Of a DNA stretch of 11,102 nucleotides, positions 10,006 to 11,102 are shown in pieces. This DNA is from an uncultured Thermomonas sp. (GTDB lineage Bacteria > Pseudomonadota > Gammaproteobacteria > Xanthomonadales > Xanthomonadaceae). How positions within the stretch are numbered: position 1 is the stretch's first letter; every line of letters starts with the position of its first letter. The position numbers and the translations under genes were made by a program. The DNA is taken from the NCBI GenBank assembly GCA_946480065.1, contig CAMLJA010000040.1, forward strand, positions 1 through 11,102, given 5' to 3'. The notes below the pieces were generated by a model. It worked only from the letters and a program-made list of their open reading frames with translations. It did not search any database and was not told the origin of the DNA.

Positions 10006-10089
10006 TCAGTCGCAGCGATACTCGCCGGATGCTTCCTTGCGGCACATGTCGGGCGCCCCGTACACGATGATCCAAGCCTTCCAACGCAA
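10006..10089 (-). CDS. Possible very short or relic reading frame (27 codons, TTG start)
   Basis: A minus-strand frame ending at the TGA at 10008-10006 shows coding-like base composition: over its last 25 sense codons about 84 percent of third positions are G or C, against roughly 52-56 percent at the first and second. From a TTG at 10089 the peptide would contain WIIVYGAP followed by MCRKEASGEYRCD, with two cysteines. There is no ribosome site before the TTG, and the only ATG (10047) leaves 13 residues. It may be the 3' remnant of a decayed gene, a small protein with an unusual start, or chance. I do not recognise it. Confidence 0.22.
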   Translation of the reverse strand: MRWKAWIIVYGAPDMCRKEASGEYRCD

Positions 10090-10124
10090 GAAGGGCCGGC
10101 ACGACGCCAACCCTTCCGGCTTGC
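10086..10124. terminator. Bulged stem-loop, possible 3'-end structure for msrBA and mdh
   Basis: GCAAGAAGGG (10086-10095) pairs with CCCTT (10111-10115) plus CTTGC (10120-10124), leaving a 4-nt bulge CCGG. Inside the loop GGC (10098-10100) can pair with GCC (10106-10108). No T-run follows on either strand, so termination activity is doubtful; it may instead protect 3' ends. Confidence 0.35.
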
Positions 10125-10139
10125 AGCGGTGGCGGTGGC

Positions 10140-11102
<963 letters not shown>

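Larger units (their letters stand above)
10000..10139. other. 140-bp convergent gap between msrA and mdh
   Basis: Holds a bulged stem-loop (10086-10124) and a short minus-strand reading frame ending at 10006. No classical terminator with a T-run is visible for either msrA or mdh. Confidence 0.6.

Overview
The window looks like ordinary chromosome from a high-GC gammaproteobacterium, most probably Xanthomonadaceae (Lysobacter, Luteimonas, Pseudoxanthomonas or Xanthomonas relatives). This rests on the very GC-rich third codon positions, an OmpA with a thrombospondin-type-3 linker, a prpB-prpC methylcitrate pair, a zinc-less MsrB and the style of the proteins. The genus cannot be fixed from the sequence. 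I see no mobile element, CRISPR array, tRNA, rRNA or phage gene.

Layout. From the left: a perfect hairpin at the very edge, then kbl (glycine C-acetyltransferase, +). It runs tail-to-tail, with a 6-nt gap, into an RsuA-family pseudouridine synthase gene (-). That gene lies 19 nt downstream of an unrecognised exported 170-aa protein gene (-), and the two look like one transcription unit with its own promoter. Upstream of it, and separated by a clear intrinsic terminator, is ompA (-). A 229-bp divergent region rich in palindromes separates ompA from fadH (2,4-dienoyl-CoA reductase, +), which has a promoter placed so that its mRNA could be leaderless. A 263-bp gap leads to a small exported SleB-like cell-wall hydrolase (+). 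A shared terminator then separates it from prpC (-), which is translationally coupled to prpB (-). Divergent from prpB, across a gap holding a long near-perfect hairpin, are msrB and msrA (+), coupled by an ATGA overlap. The window ends with mdh (-), complete at its C-terminus and cut off a few codons short of its start.

How the genes relate. FadH handles unsaturated fatty acids, PrpC/PrpB dispose of the propionyl-CoA left by odd chains and some amino acids, malate dehydrogenase closes the TCA cycle, and Kbl degrades the 2-amino-3-oxobutyrate formed from threonine. This is a carbon-catabolism neighbourhood in theme, but the genes lie in separate transcription units. MsrA and MsrB repair oxidised methionine. 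OmpA and the hydrolase act at the envelope.

I did not find convincing evidence of a new multi-gene system. The points most worth a second look are the regulatory structures in the two divergent promoters, the unrecognised exported protein, a short reading frame with coding-like base periodicity between msrA and mdh, and the lack of acnD and prpF beside prpBC.
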